A DNA stretch of 64,000 bases from Paragonimus westermani (GCA_008508345.1 QNGE01002662.1:16019-80018); one strand, 5' to 3'. Shown: positions 42,800 to 54,279, counted from the first letter of the stretch. A program made the numbers and translations. The notes: generated from the letters alone by a model not told the origin.

Positions 42800-44060
42800 G
42801 GTAGAATGACCTACCATGAGCCAAGAAACTGGCCACTCATACTTGATTCTGCACAGAGTATCACGCTAATTCAGGTTGCTCGGTTTCTCGAAGGCGGGAT
42901 GGACGTAAGTGCCAATGAACCCGCGAAACCGTAAATAGAAGTCAGCGTAGACTGACCCTGCTAAGAAAAAGTCTCACTGTTCAAAGTCTTGTTGGAATCC
43001 ACCTGAGTTGCCCCCTCGTGATTTTCGGGGGTGTTAAGGGACGAAAAAACTACATTCGTGGCTGTGGTCGTCATCTCTTTTCTCTAGCGTACTCAAAGGC
43101 CAGGATAGGTCCAATCTCAATCTAACCTTATTAATATCTATCTGGAGCAGCAACGGAGGAAGACAAGATGAATTCATCCCACCAGAATGTGTTCCCTTAA
43201 GGATATCCTTGTACTCATGTACTGGTCTGTCGTTGACGTTTGTCAGAACAAATAGCGCGTCTGTACTTCTCAATGATGCATTACTCCGAGGGCCTCGTGT
43301 ATGTCCATTCATTTCTCAAGGCCAGATTTTCTCCATCTTAGAGGATAAGGAAGCTGCTTCCGAAGACACTCAGCTCGATCAGACCAGTCTCTCGCGAGAT
43401 GGACACCTGCTCTGTTGTAATACTAGAGCCGCTGTTCACTGGCTGCCCTGTGATGACAGTGCATAGACTGTGGGACTCGAGTTTTGAGAACAGTGTCAGA
43501 GTAATCACCTCGGCTTCAATAACAACTGTCTGCAGCCGCGTCTCTTCCCCTAGGGCGAACCGAGGAGCCTTTAGTGTAACTGCTGACTTAACCGTCTCTT
43601 TCCCTTTTCGGCCGAAAAATAACCGGGGAAACAAGGAGGATGGGACGGTCCAAGTTATCCTCTGTGGCTGACGTTTTAGGCCCCGAAATCACACTGGAAC
43701 TATTCACAAGGTTGCGTGACGGTGTTGAAACCCTCAAATGTATAGCTCACTTCCCAATCAACACGGGTCAGTCTCAAGTCCCAGAAGTGCAATTCAACAT
43801 TCCGTTTCACTTCTGACAACAGATATGAGTTTCTGCTTCGCACAAGCGGCCGCGGGTCACTCAGTAGTGCACGTAAAATACTCATGGTGTCATCACACAA
43901 TTAGACCGGTTATCAGTTACAAAAAAATGGAAAAGAAGAAAATCATTATGGTACGTTCAATTGCACTGCTTCAAGTCTAAATGATAGAGTGTCGGTCAGC
44001 AACTCATTCATGGTGATTTTCTAGTTCGTATGTGATAGGTCGGCAAACGATTTCGGCGTT
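42800..44060. other. Unassigned sequence
   Basis: Several overlapping 80-98-codon frames on both strands (43034-43671) lack recognisable motifs. No repeat partner was found in the window. Confidence 0.45.
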
Positions 44061-44084
44061 GAAGCGGTGGACTTAGTTCAGCTT

Positions 44085-44215
44085 CAGAGCTAGGTTCGAC
44101 GCAGTAGTAGTAACATTCTGAACTGTGCAAACCAGGCACAGTTTCTCAAGCGAACTTGTACTGATTGTTGCCAATAATGCATTAAAACAACAGTAACGAG
44201 AAGTATGTTTATTGA
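44085..44215 (-). repeat. 3' LTR-like repeat of Gypsy element 3
   Basis: It shares GAGCTAGxTTCGACGCAGTAG, AAACCAGG and AGTTTCTCAAGCG with 49551-49690. Only the conserved part of the LTR was delimited. Confidence 0.7.
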
Positions 44216-44229
44216 CAGTCATCGCATCC

Positions 44230-45170
44230 GCCACGGGCTGAATGAGAGCTAGAATTGCCGTAGTTTGTAAGATATTTATTTCTGAGGCGTTCAGACGATC
44301 AGCATCTTCCACTGAAGGTTTTGAACCTAGAATAGGCTCAAAAACACCGGTATCAGTGATAAGCACTGCAAGGGTGGAAACAGGTAAATTATAGACAAAG
44401 TGATTCATGTGTCTAAGATGGACAGATCCATCGTGTAAATCAAGTATGAGAGACATTCCATTACCCAGGTTATTGAGCATATTTCCATGAAATGAACGGA
44501 AGCCATTGACACGACGATACACAACTTCAGCTGATTCCAGACTAAGCATGCTGGTTCGGAGAACAAGGTTTTTGACTAGCCTAAGTGAACTACTTCCGGT
44601 TGCTGAGTGGTCAGAATTCACATAACGCATTAAGAAGTTACGCACATCATTCCCCAGTTCTTCAAAATTGGATGGTTTGATAGACTTGATCACACTTTTC
44701 AGAATAACACAAAATTGTTAGCAGCGCGGCTCGATTGGGAATGTTTCATGGCAGTAAGCAGATGTCGACATTCTACTTTTTCGCCCAGTCTTCAAACTTT
44801 TACGTAGTAAAATGAGTGTCATTGTCAAAGACTAAATCCCACGTTGCTCGTTCTCGACTCAGCGTATTTTGCACTGCAGTTAGAATGAAGTCCGCAGTTG
44901 CTGACGACGTAAAATACATTTCCGGCGAAAGTGAATGTGAATCAAGGATAATCAAGGCATGGTAGTTATCCGAGAATGGACCACAGTAATCAACATATAT
45001 TCGTTGCCAGGCTTCACAAGTCGTCAGGCAGAGCGTCAAATTTGGTGGTCACGATTGTGTTTCGTGTACATAGAATCTTTATAAATGTTACACACATCAG
45101 TATTCAATTCTGGCCACCAAGTCAGACGGGGTAATGCTTTCATCTTTTAAATTCCCCGGTGACAGTAGGG
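44230..45170 (-). pseudogene. Gypsy element 3 integrase
   Basis: The zinc-binding region reads LPRLTWWPELNTDV near 45150. The core (45039-44800) has VDYCGPF with Asp17 and VFDNDTHFT with Asp72. The 55-residue spacing fits a D,D-35-E integrase, although the usual Gly after Asn is Asp here. The segment at 44693-44230 has the C-terminal pattern (MLNNLGNGMSLILDLHDGSVHLRHMNH). Frame changes separate the parts. Confidence 0.75.
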
Positions 45171-45378
45171 TAGTTCGTCCAACAGAACGGAGTTTAATGT
45201 GGGAGAAATGACAGTTTCATCACCAAGACAATCATCCCAACCTTTTTAGAATGCAACAAATGTTTGCCGAATACCGCAGTTACAATCACTACATAATGAA
45301 TTTCAAAATTGCATGGTAGTATTCTCGAGTGTAACGAATCAAATCAAGACGAGAAAGTGGAATTTCCCGAATCAACAA

Positions 45379-45714
45379 TTAGTTTGACTCACGACCCTCT
45401 CCAGAACGAGCATACTGAGATAAGTAGTTAGCATGAGGGATGAATTTCTCACTAGGGTATTGGATAATATATGAATATGTAGCCAAAGGAACACTCCATC
45501 GCTGAACTATCGTCGCAGAAGATTGAGCAAATGATATGTTAGGATTATAAATGACTTTATGTGCCTCATGATGAGTGACTGAAATGAGATGAACAACGAA
45601 CAAGTATAGTGAATTCTGCAGACCGCCATGGAGATCGTCCAGTAAAATGTGAATGCTTCCATTTGTGTTTGCGCATATCCAAACTCTGCTAAACCGAGGC
45701 TTCCAGAAATGCAA
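45379..45714 (-). pseudogene. Gypsy element 3 RNase H
   Basis: This frame ends with HKVIYNPNISFAQSSATIVQRWSV, YIIQYPSEKFIPHANYLSQYA. It aligns with the last part of Gypsy RNase H, where HKPL..IYNP..., QRW...L and the final ADALSR lie. The last motif is degenerate (ANYLSQ). The first half is not readable in this frame. Confidence 0.7.
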
Positions 45715-45759
45715 ATGACAGGATAAACTTCCTGTTTAGCACATCGGGGAGGCGTCAGT

Positions 45760-46315
45760 AATCATTGTTGATGGTAACTTTGGAGGAAACGTACGTCACA
45801 CTGCATCGGAAAAAATGAAAGTCCAACAGAACTCGGAGAGTTCGTTCATGTAAGCCAGTCCAAACAAAGTTATTTTGAGAAAGAAGATCAAATAAAGGTT
45901 TTGCGTTATCAGCGAAATTAGGAATAACTCAGGGATAATACTGACGAAGACTCATTGGAGAACGAAACTCATCAAAATTCTTTGGAGTGGTTAGCTTAGA
46001 CAGAAGTGAACTATGATCAGGACCAGAACGATAACCACATCACTAAGGATAAAACTTAAAAATGAAAAATTAGACCTTTCAAAAATCATTTAGATGAATT
46101 AACAGCAACTTTTAAAGAACAAAACCGTTCGAGTGGATCATACAAGCGTTCTTCATTATTGATCAAGATTGACGTGTGCATAATATCACCCTGGTAAATG
46201 GAAACACACTTTGGGTTGGCAGTAATGATGTTCAGAACATTAAATATAGCAGGCGATACATTCAAATCAAACGACAGAAAATTGTACCGAAACAATTCAA
46301 AAGCAGTAGCAACCC
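45760..46315 (-). pseudogene. Gypsy element 3 reverse transcriptase, second half
   Basis: From 46315 it reads FELFRYNFLSFDLNVSPAIFNVLN and then YQGDI, where the active-site box would be YxDD. After ERLYDPLERF...VAVNSSK it continues in the connection towards 45900 (FRSPMSLRQYYP, PNFADNAKPLFDLLSQ). The first half lies beyond the nested insertion at 48175-47936. Confidence 0.8.
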
Positions 46316-46653
46316 ATGTAGCACGACCGTCTTTTGAGTGTCTTTTGACAGTCTTTTGAGTGTCTTTTGAGTGTCTTTTTAGAGTCTTAACTGAACACTT
46401 TTTAGTCACTCAAAAGACGGTCGAACGGAAAATTTTTCGCAGGCCTTCTTTCGCTTCTAACACTTTTCGCCTTCTCTCTTAATCGCCATAGTTAAAGATT
46501 TCGTCATGTTTTCTAAGCTTATCTCAACGAAAGCACGCCTTCGCGCAGCGTATTCCATAAATCCCCCTTAGTTTGAGAAAACACGGCTTGAATGCGTTAA
46601 AAATGTAATCGACATATGTGGAATGTACAAAATGCAGGATTATTGTTCCATCA

Positions 46654-47459
46654 NNNNNNNNNNNNNNNNNNNNNNNNNNNNNNNNNNNNNNNNNNNNNNN
46701 NNNNNNNNNNNNNNNNNNNNNNNNNNNNNNNNNNNNNNNNNNNNNNNNNNNNNNNNNNNNNNNNNNNNNNNNNNNNNNNNNNNNNNNNNNNNNNNNNNNN
46801 NNNNNNNNNNNNNNNNNNNNNNNNNNNNNNNNNNNNNNNNNNNNNNNNNNNNNNNNNNNNNNNNNNNNNNNNNNNNNNNNNNNNNNNNNNNNNNNNNNNN
46901 NNNNNNNNNNNNNNNNNNNNNNNNNNNNNNNNNNNNNNNNNNNNNNNNNNNNNNNNNNNNNNNNNNNNNNNNNNNNNNNNNNNNNNNNNNNNNNNNNNNN
47001 NNNNNNNNNNNNNNNNNNNNNNNNNNNNNNNNNNNNNNNNNNNNNNNNNNNNNNNNNNNNNNNNNNNNNNNNNNNNNNNNNNNNNNNNNNNNNNNNNNNN
47101 NNNNNNNNNNNNNNNNNNNNNNNNNNNNNNNNNNNNNNNNNNNNNNNNNNNNNNNNNNNNNNNNNNNNNNNNNNNNNNNNNNNNNNNNNNNNNNNNNNNN
47201 NNNNNNNNNNNNNNNNNNNNNNNNNNNNNNNNNNNNNNNNNNNNNNNNNNNNNNNNNNNNNNNNNNNNNNNNNNNNNNNNNNNNNNNNNNNNNNNNNNNN
47301 NNNNNNNNNNNNNNNNNNNNNNNNNNNNNNNNNNNNNNNNNNNNNNNNNNNNNNNNNNNNNNNNNNNNNNNNNNNNNNNNNNNNNNNNNNNNNNNNNNNN
47401 NNNNNNNNNNNNNNNNNNNNNNNNNNNNNNNNNNNNNNNNNNNNNNNNNNNNNNNNNNN
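46654..47459. other. Assembly gap (806 N)
   Basis: An unsequenced run. Apparent 270-287-codon open frames across it are artefacts. Confidence 1.
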
Positions 47460-47466
47460 TGTTCAC

Positions 47467-47831
47467 CTAAAGTGATTTCACCATGATCGGAAACGTTAAC
47501 TCACCAATGCTGTCGTTAAAAGCATCATTCAGATGCTCATTGCTACCATGGATAGCACTTTTATCCTCTGCGAAAGGATGCCAACCACACTCCTTCTGTG
47601 CCAGCTTAATGAGACGATGTATGTTGGAACGTGAGCAACCACGCGGCCTTTTGGTATAGCGATCAGCCATGCTACAAGGTAATGATGGATAAAAATGGCC
47701 GTTCGAACAAAAAAGCCCGCGTCGTGTTCCATTGCATGTTGGTGTACTAAAACAAAATTCACGTGAATACCTAGCATCCTACTGACAGCATATATCAGCA
47801 ATACCAAATTTATTAATGACAATTCAGACAA
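47467..47831 (-). other. Unidentified open frames inside the foldback-like insertion
   Basis: Two minus-strand frames of 67 and 100 codons (47670-47467 and 47831-47529) overlap next to the gap. The first contains GCSRSNIHRLIKLAQKECGWHPFAEDKS. Its Cys/His residues do not form a motif I recognise. They could be the end of a gene whose remainder lies in the gap. Confidence 0.25.
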
Positions 47832-47935
47832 CTAAGATGTCGCAAGTGAGGTAATGGAGAAATACTTGAGTTACTTAAGGAAGACACTCAAAAGACACTC
47901 AAAAGACGGTCGACCGTCTTAGTGTGCTACTAGGG

Positions 47936-48175
47936 AATGATTGTCGGGGCAGTGGAAGCGTCATCAAGCGGAATGTGTAGAAAAGCATCCTTTAAATCAA
48001 GCTTTGAAAAATATTATGGGTCATGAAACTGATACGGAATGTCCTGTGGTTCAACAACGGCGCGGTTTCGCAAAAAGTACCTGTTGAGCGTGAGTCGATA
48101 ATTATCGCAAATTCGAGGTGTTCTACTGTCACGTTTTAGCGGAGTCACAATAGGTGTGGCCCAGGTCCAAGATTG
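47936..48175 (-). pseudogene. Gypsy element 3 reverse transcriptase, first half
   Basis: On the minus strand it reads TWATPIVTPLKRDSRTPRIC, DNYRLTLNRYF, then a stop and FSKLDLKDAFLHIPLDDAS, where LDL holds the first catalytic Asp. It breaks off at about 47936. The second half resumes at 46315 with LFRYNFL, the motif that should follow within about ten residues. Confidence 0.82.
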
Positions 48176-48248
48176 CAGAGGTGTTAGTATCTTTTTTCAA
48201 AAGTTGACCGAATGATTATCCAAAGGGCTCACACAACCCAAAATTTCA

Positions 48249-48509
48249 CTACCTAAAAATGGGGTTACATTTGAGTTTAAGCAAACCTGATTCAATACAC
48301 ACACCACCTGAATCGTTCGAACACTGAAGCAGTAAATTACTCATTTTTGGTTTGTGCGCTTCTGGAAACAATGGAACAGAAACGTGCAAGATTTTCATAT
48401 TGTTCAACCCAACAATCGATGGCCAAGGTTTAATAAACAGAGAGCGACAATTGTTAACACCGGACGGAGGATCAGAAAGTGTGATCCGACAGGAACCAAA
48501 AATTCTCAA
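48249..48509 (-). pseudogene. Gypsy element 3 protease/linker
   Basis: It contains LFIKPWPSIVGLNNMKILHVSV, similar to the F.V..GPSILGLD motif that ends Gypsy proteases. It lies between gag and the reverse transcriptase. The catalytic D-T-G part is not in this frame. Confidence 0.6.
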
Positions 48510-48726
48510 AGCATTTAAGTGATACCTTTGAGAGAAACTTCAGAAGATACTATAGTCATCGTCTTCTGGCAATTTACGAAGACAACAGGGATGGATAATT
48601 CAACTTCACCAATGTCCACGACAAAGAATGTTTAATAGTACTATTAACTAGATGGGTTTGTTCAACGTTGCTATTAACATCAACAGAACTAACGACAACA
48701 GCAATATAAAGAAAGTCGGAACTCAG

Positions 48727-49254
48727 TTAACCGTGGTCACAATTGGATTGCGTAAAAGAAGACTTTAAATTGTGACAACCGGATTGAATGTGGCCGATTT
48801 TACCATACTTGTGACATGTAACGTTTCGAAATCTGCGAGTCACTCTAGAATGTTTGGCACCACATGACTTCCAGCTGTTCCACCGTCGGATTGCACTTGA
48901 TTCAGGTTGACCTTTCGGTCTTTTCACCTTGTTGTGCAAAATCATTGGTTCATCTCTCACAGCAACTCTGACATCCTGGTAATGTTCGCGTAGTGTTGTA
49001 GCCGGTTGAAAAGTGAAATTCGGGAACAATCAAAGCTTCTGCTGCTGATCAAGCATATTTATTCTGGTGATCAAACGGTCTATGAATTGAGTGTGTGGTT
49101 GGTCCTCGCAATCACACGGAGCTGTCTGAGTTAGGATTTCGGGAATAAACTGCTTGATATCTTGATTTTTCTTTCTGGCGAGCGTATGGAAGTTGGCTGT
49201 TTTAACCGCTTCAAAATTTACGGGTTGAACGTGTGGGAGCAGTAGTTTCTTCAA
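48727..49254 (-). pseudogene. Gypsy element 3 gag with zinc-knuckle region
   Basis: The first frame (49254-49030) reads LLLPHVQPVNFEAVKTANFHTLARKKNQ, and later RLITRINM. These are gag capsid motifs also seen in element 4 at 54914-54651. The second (49029-48727) has SCGAKHSRVTRRFRNVTCHKYGKIGHIQSGC, a CCHC knuckle in which one Cys is Tyr (CHKYGKIGH). An adjacent knuckle has also lost Cys. A frame change links the two. Confidence 0.75.
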
Positions 49255-49550
49255 CGATTCACAGGAAAGAGAAATGTATGAATCAGGGACTGACGAGTCT
49301 TTATTAATCTGTAGGCAACTTCACCAATTACAGTGAAAAAGTGAGCGAATTTCTTTTTTTGCCTTCAGCTCTTTACCAGTGAGCCACCATATTTCAAAGC
49401 GTTCTAAATTGTCTTTGATTTATCTCCAGGAAGTATGAATATTCAGGATTTAAACCGGACCGGTACCTAACGTAACTAGTTACAGAAGTCCATGAGGCTA
49501 ACTGTGATGTTTTCAGGAACATAGATATGTACTAGGTGACCTCGCACAAC

Positions 49551-49690
49551 TCCAGAGCTAGTTTCGACGCAGTAGCAGCAACAGTCTGAACTGAGCAAAC
49601 CAGGTACCGTTTCTCAAGCGCACTGATTAGTGTCAACAATGTAATAAAACAACCGTAATAATCAGTAAGTTTGGTTACATGTAGCACACT
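49551..49690 (-). repeat. 5' LTR-like repeat of Gypsy element 3
   Basis: Partner of 44085-44215, and related in its core (GCTAGTTTC-ACGCAGTAGCA) to 53680-53790 and 55090-55200. Confidence 0.7.
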
Positions 49691-52600
49691 CGGCGTTTGT
49701 TCAAACCAATCAATGTACCTTCTCCTCCATGAATCGGGACAAATGCAAGATAATCGATCACTAGCACCATTTTAGGTTAGCTGTCTAACAACCATAGTCA
49801 GGTTGAGATACACGGCTGCTACGCTGTTTTTATTAAATTTCACAGACTCGATCGCACATCGTTTGCTGACCATCGTTGGCTGCTTTGAGGTCAACGTCAA
49901 TCGTTTGTGAATCGCAATCTTGTGTGGATGAACACCATTTGTTCAATCGGTTCTCTTGTTGTATTTGCGTATACTGATGGGTACGTAGACAGCTAATGCC
50001 TAATTGGCTTCCACAAGTAACAAAGAATAAAATTGTATCCATCGTCTCGTGATATGATAGTGTGAATTTTGAGTGACACGGAGCTTTGAATGTGCCCTTT
50101 TTTATTTTCATGTTCTATAACCGTAATAGCTTGAATGGATTTTGCTGAAAATATCCATCACTCTTCACTTTCCCTGACTCAGTAGGAGTGGTAAAGGTAA
50201 CTTCATCTTTTAGATGAGATCCAACTGTGAAAAGTCAGGGCTTCGGCTGTCTGTTGAATTATTTTAATGTGTCAAGAGATAGACACTACCTATGTTATGA
50301 ACTCGCATGGTATATTGCAATGTCAAATCAACACGGTAAAAGACAGAAGTGAGCTGAGTGAATTTGTCATTGGAATTCGTATACGATGCCATATTACGCA
50401 TTCAGTCGCATGATAAATGCATGAGAATTCGTGCATACAAATTACTTTTTTGATAAGGGTACAAAAGGCTCAATCACGAGTCCGTTTTGCCAGATGGGCT
50501 CAGTGCAAGGCAAAATGAAAACTAGTGAGGGGGCAGAATGAAACAATGAGCCTTAAAACGTAAAGTTTCAGTCGCTCAGGTCAGATGGTTACAGAAGTTT
50601 ATTAACAATCCGACCAGGCTTAAAAAAGTTGGTGTAACCAGAATAGTACGGCAACAAGAACTGGCAAGCAGTGTTGTTGCTGAATGAATATCGAATCATC
50701 ACCAGTATAAAATTAGTCATAAGAGGTGTGCAATTAATGAAAATCAGCTCACGACTACACTAAAAACCTGTCGATTGACAAAGTCAAAGAACATCTATTG
50801 GGATTTACCCTAGATTGGGAAGGCTGGAAATTTTAAACAAAGTCCAATGATTCTGGCGTACATTTGATTAGCAGATCTTTTCAAAATCTACAGCTAGAAA
50901 ATAGACATCCGAGATGACCGTTCAGCCGTCTGCAGCTTTCAATTACGTAGCAAGAGAATGGTGTGTACAATGGTTTTAAAACTTCTAATTATATACCGTG
51001 CTCAGGTCCTTGAGGGAACTTGTTAGATGTGTGTCGTTTGACAGTTTGTTTGCGTGCTCAGTAATTAAGAAGCGCGGTACGAAGCACACCGCACTTTCAG
51101 TTTAATCGTCCACCAGCAGACGTTCCATAAAATTCCTAGCTATCATTCCTTACCGTGTCGTTTACGGTAGCATATGAGATCATTCGTACATCGTGTTAAG
51201 TGATTCTTCTTTCCTCATTCTCAACCGACTGTTTTTGTGTATTACTTGTGTTTTCACGCCTGTCTAGGAGTAGCGACTTGGTGCGTCATGCACCCGAGTG
51301 GCACCTCAAGTTTGCAGACAAATTCTCTTTCAATTCAAACGTGAGAAAATCCTCGGGGTTTTGTTTTTGGTTCCACGTTGTAGTGACAAAGTGTGTGACA
51401 GAGTTAGAAGTTGATTGCATACCCAAGAAATGTAGTCGACTTGTGATTGTTTGAGGCAAGTCACCTGGAATAATTAAACTGATGATTCATGAGTAATACA
51501 TCCCTCACGGATCACCGGAGCTCAGTAGGGATCAGTGCGATGATTTGTTCCGTCGTGTTAAGTCAACCTGGGCAATTGACAAATCTTGTGTGTCCATAGA
51601 AGCTTTTAACCAGTCGTTTATCACAAGAACCATACACTGTTGCTGTCTCATTCTGTAAACAAACTATCCAATGCTAAAATTACATAACATGTGACCTCAA
51701 ATAAGTGCCGCAATCAGCCCTGATCTTGTAGGCTGCACGAAAATTAACCAACCAGAATGTATTGTGCCGTTGTTTTGCCACCTGTCTCCGTTGAGTGTTA
51801 CACTGGTGGCCGATGAATGAAAAGGTCATTTGCAGTTACAATATGGATAAGGGAGGTTTTCAAGACCCGTATGCAGAAATTTCATTTCGTACCTGCGTCG
51901 GTGGACGACAGTTATTTTAGTCAACTCAAAAGCCAGTGAGGTTTATACTACGTTAATTCATGGAACTGATAGAGTGGCAACCACGACTCGTGTTTAGTGA
52001 ACGCACTTGGTATAATCTTTTTTTCTGGGGTGGATATGGCTGGAGACTGGCTTGAAAGAGGATACTAATGGCTTGTGTTCAGCTTGAAAAAGTATCTGTT
52101 TCCACAGGAGTGTTGAAAGTGGCGGATTGCAAGAAAAACCGCAAGTGTTTTGAGTCAGATGTGTTGAGAGGGTGGGAAGTGTAGTCGGGAATATGCCAGC
52201 GGCTAATGTTTACCGGCAACAGGTTGGCCAAATACGGTGTCCACGTCGGCATGCAATATGGTGTTACTGAGAGAAAGACCGATATACCGATTGTTGAAAT
52301 TTAGACCCGCTGCATAGCAAAAGGTCGGTTAGCCGCTACGGATGCTGCATCGCGGAAGTTCTGATAAGTTGTTCTTCGAATCCACTTGATCAGTTGGAAT
52401 ACTGCAGCTGTATGTACACTGAAGTATAACTTGTGGGTAACTTCACTTATAACTATGAATAATCGAGGTTGCATCAAGTCGATATGCATCGGTAAAGTTA
52501 AGATAGGCTCAGCCTCATTTGAAACGGTGCACCTTCAATCAAGACGGTTCCATGGAATTTTTAAGGCAAAAATCATGAAGACTGATTAACAGTTTGAGAA
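49691..52600. other. 2.9 kb without recognised genes
   Basis: Open frames of up to 92 codons (50111-49833 minus; 51200-51454 plus) show no motif. The sequence is AT-rich. Confidence 0.5.
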
Positions 52601-52635
52601 TAACACAACGTTACGAACAAGTTGTAATACTCTAC

Positions 52636-52698
52636 GTTTCAACCACCTCGGGTGGCCTTCCTGAGGATTGCTGTCCTGAGCAAAATGCCGAAACCCGG
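52636..52698. repeat. Hammerhead-like or Penelope-like terminal motifs, degenerate
   Basis: On the plus strand CTGAGCAAAATGCCGAAAC resembles a small hammerhead core (CTGA..GCA-AAA-TGC.GAAAC) lacking a few bases. On the minus strand CTCAGGA, a GCCACC/GGTGG stem and GAAAC form a second core with one changed base. Penelope-like elements carry such motifs. No reverse transcriptase of that class was seen here. Confidence 0.3.
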
Positions 52699-52858
52699 CG
52701 AGAAGGTGCGAATTTTCGAATGTTCTGAGTAGCCATCAAAAAGTGTTTGAAGTTTGCGTAAAAATACACAACAGACTTTCGGATGCCTGCGGGACAAACT
52801 GGTGAGATGTTGCAGTCGCATTAAAAGAAACGAAATAATCCCTGTGGGAATTCAAATT

Positions 52859-53459
52859 CTAAATGTTGCAACAGTGCTTTTTTGGAGCACCGGTTTTAGT
52901 AACAACAATATAGCAACAACCACGCACTAATTGTGATTTCGAAGGAAAGGCTTCGCCAGGTACTCCAAGGAAAATCAATGAATTTGTTGTAGAAAGTACC
53001 AACTCGAGACTATTGTGTGGTTGAAAAAGTAGTATCCGTTGCATAGCCAGCAGTAGCCATGTTCATTTTCCGGTAACATTATGTCAACAGGAATACTGAA
53101 GTGGACTACAAACTGAATGTCAACTGAAGACATTTTGATTCCAACTAGCAGAAACAAGAATACACAGTGGCATTGGAGACCAATGCCAACAGTTAGTAGG
53201 CAGTCCAAGAGGGAATGTTTTGGTTTTGACTTACAGCTTGCGGTGTGCGCTGGTCGGAGTGAACTGGATCCTTTTGCTTCAGAAATAACCAGGTTAATTT
53301 CGGTTCCAGTGTCGACTGAAAGCTGCGGGCGATTGATAATTGCTTACAAACGACATTCTTTGGCGTCATTGGCACCTGTGCCGGTTTTAAGGTGATGCTT
53401 GTCGACTTCGAATCGGAGACAACCATAGACTCTACTTCACCTTGTGATACCGTCACCAT
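52859..53459. other. Unidentified overlapping open frames
   Basis: Minus-strand frames 53208-52975 and 53459-53193 and a plus-strand frame 53117-53395 overlap. None shows a diagnostic motif. They adjoin Gypsy element 4 and may be an older fragment of it. Confidence 0.25.
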
Positions 53460-53539
53460 GTTGACTGGTCACTGGATTCCAATCGTGTGCGGTCTTCAGG
53501 TAGATGTTTGAGAGATACGCATATTTCATATCAATCCTC

Positions 53540-53790
53540 TGAGGCTGCTTTTATCTGTCGGAGCTGAAGTAGACGTCTTAGGCACAGCCACAATTTTTGT
53601 GAAAATTGAACGTAATGTAAAATGTGGTAATTGGAAGTATGCAATGGTAATTAAAAATCTACTTAGCTTAAACCCACAGCTAGTTTCTACGCAGTAGCAA
53701 CAAAGCAACGCGTTAGCCAACGAAATCGTAACGTGATCAGTATTGTGTAACGCAACTATTCATGCAGTTTAGTTGTGAATTACTATCATT
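53540..53790 (-). repeat. LTR-like repeat of Gypsy element 4 (3' side)
   Basis: Both this repeat and 54960-55200 contain a GTTTCTA-ACAGTAGCAACA-type core. A shared frame in both reads CCYC-ET, LSRF-IT and AYF-LP over about 55 codons. That confirms they are copies of one sequence. Confidence 0.65.
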
Positions 53791-53799
53791 ACACCCACC

Positions 53800-54279
53800 T
53801 TAGTTCAAATGAAAGTCCAGGGTGTTGTTTTGATAACGCTGCTTATTCTTCACATACCCAGGAGTTCTTGTCTGCGCCTGTCCGATTGCAGGTCCTTCAG
53901 TAACTGGATTCAAATGTAAGACAAAATCAGAAGTAGAATTTACAGCCTCGGAAGATTCCACAGAAAATGCAACAGACAGCTTCAGAATCTTCATGCAATC
54001 AAGATCAATAATGGATGGATCGAAATTACTAACAAAAGATGAACATGTATAAGTGACACATTGCATATCTGTGAGCGAAAGTTCACATCCGCTAAGAATA
54101 GGTATAGCGTGTCCAGTAATACCCTTGAGATAAATAGTAGCAAGCTTCAAGACGACAAATGGTTCCAGTCCCTTCATGCATTCAACGGAAATAAAAGATT
54201 CAACACTACTCGTGCTGAGAGTGAATGGGTGTTTGGAACCACCATCAACATGATTGTGTTTTATGGCTGGTAGAACCAA
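53800..54279 (-). pseudogene. Gypsy element 4 protease/linker
   Basis: A 159-codon frame reads DGGSKHPFTLSTSSVESFISVECM, where a D-T-G-S-type protease site appears as D-G-G-S. It then reads LKGITGHAIPIL and DPSIIDLDCMKILKLSVAF. The latter matches the GPSILGLD-type motif of element 3. The frame is open, so this part is younger or less damaged than element 3, but the protein would be incomplete. Confidence 0.6.

Larger units (their letters stand above)
46318..47930. mobile_element. Foldback-like insertion splitting the Gypsy reverse transcriptase
   Basis: The left end (46324-46380) starts CGACCGTCTTTTGAGTG and continues as repeats of about 11 bp (TTTTGAGTGTC). The right end (47882-47912) carries the inverse units (GACACTCAAAA twice, then GACGGTCG). 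Thus the termini are inverted and built of tandem units, as in foldback transposons. TAGCAC occurs outside both tips in inverted orientation. A hairpin is also possible at the left end alone (46324-46340 with 46407-46423). A gap of unknown bases fills 46654-47459. No target duplication was recognised. Confidence 0.65.
44085..49690 (-). mobile_element. Ty3/Gypsy element 3 with LTR-like ends and a nested insertion
   Basis: Direct repeats at 44085-44215 and 49551-49690 bracket, on the minus strand, gag (49254-48727), protease/linker (48509-48249), reverse transcriptase (48175-47936 and 46315-45760), RNase H (45714-45379) and integrase (45170-44230). The order is the Gypsy order. The reverse transcriptase is split by 1.6 kb (46318-47930) that is foreign to the element. 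Every domain carries lesions. Confidence 0.85.

Noticed and set aside
45946..45985. Second hammerhead: CTGACGA followed by CGAAAC
   Set aside because: Only the inner three pairs of stem II form and the basal pairs fail. The stretch is explained as Gypsy reverse transcriptase coding sequence on the other strand.
46616..47486. Long open frames of 271-287 codons
   Set aside because: They are open only because 806 N bases contain no stop codons.
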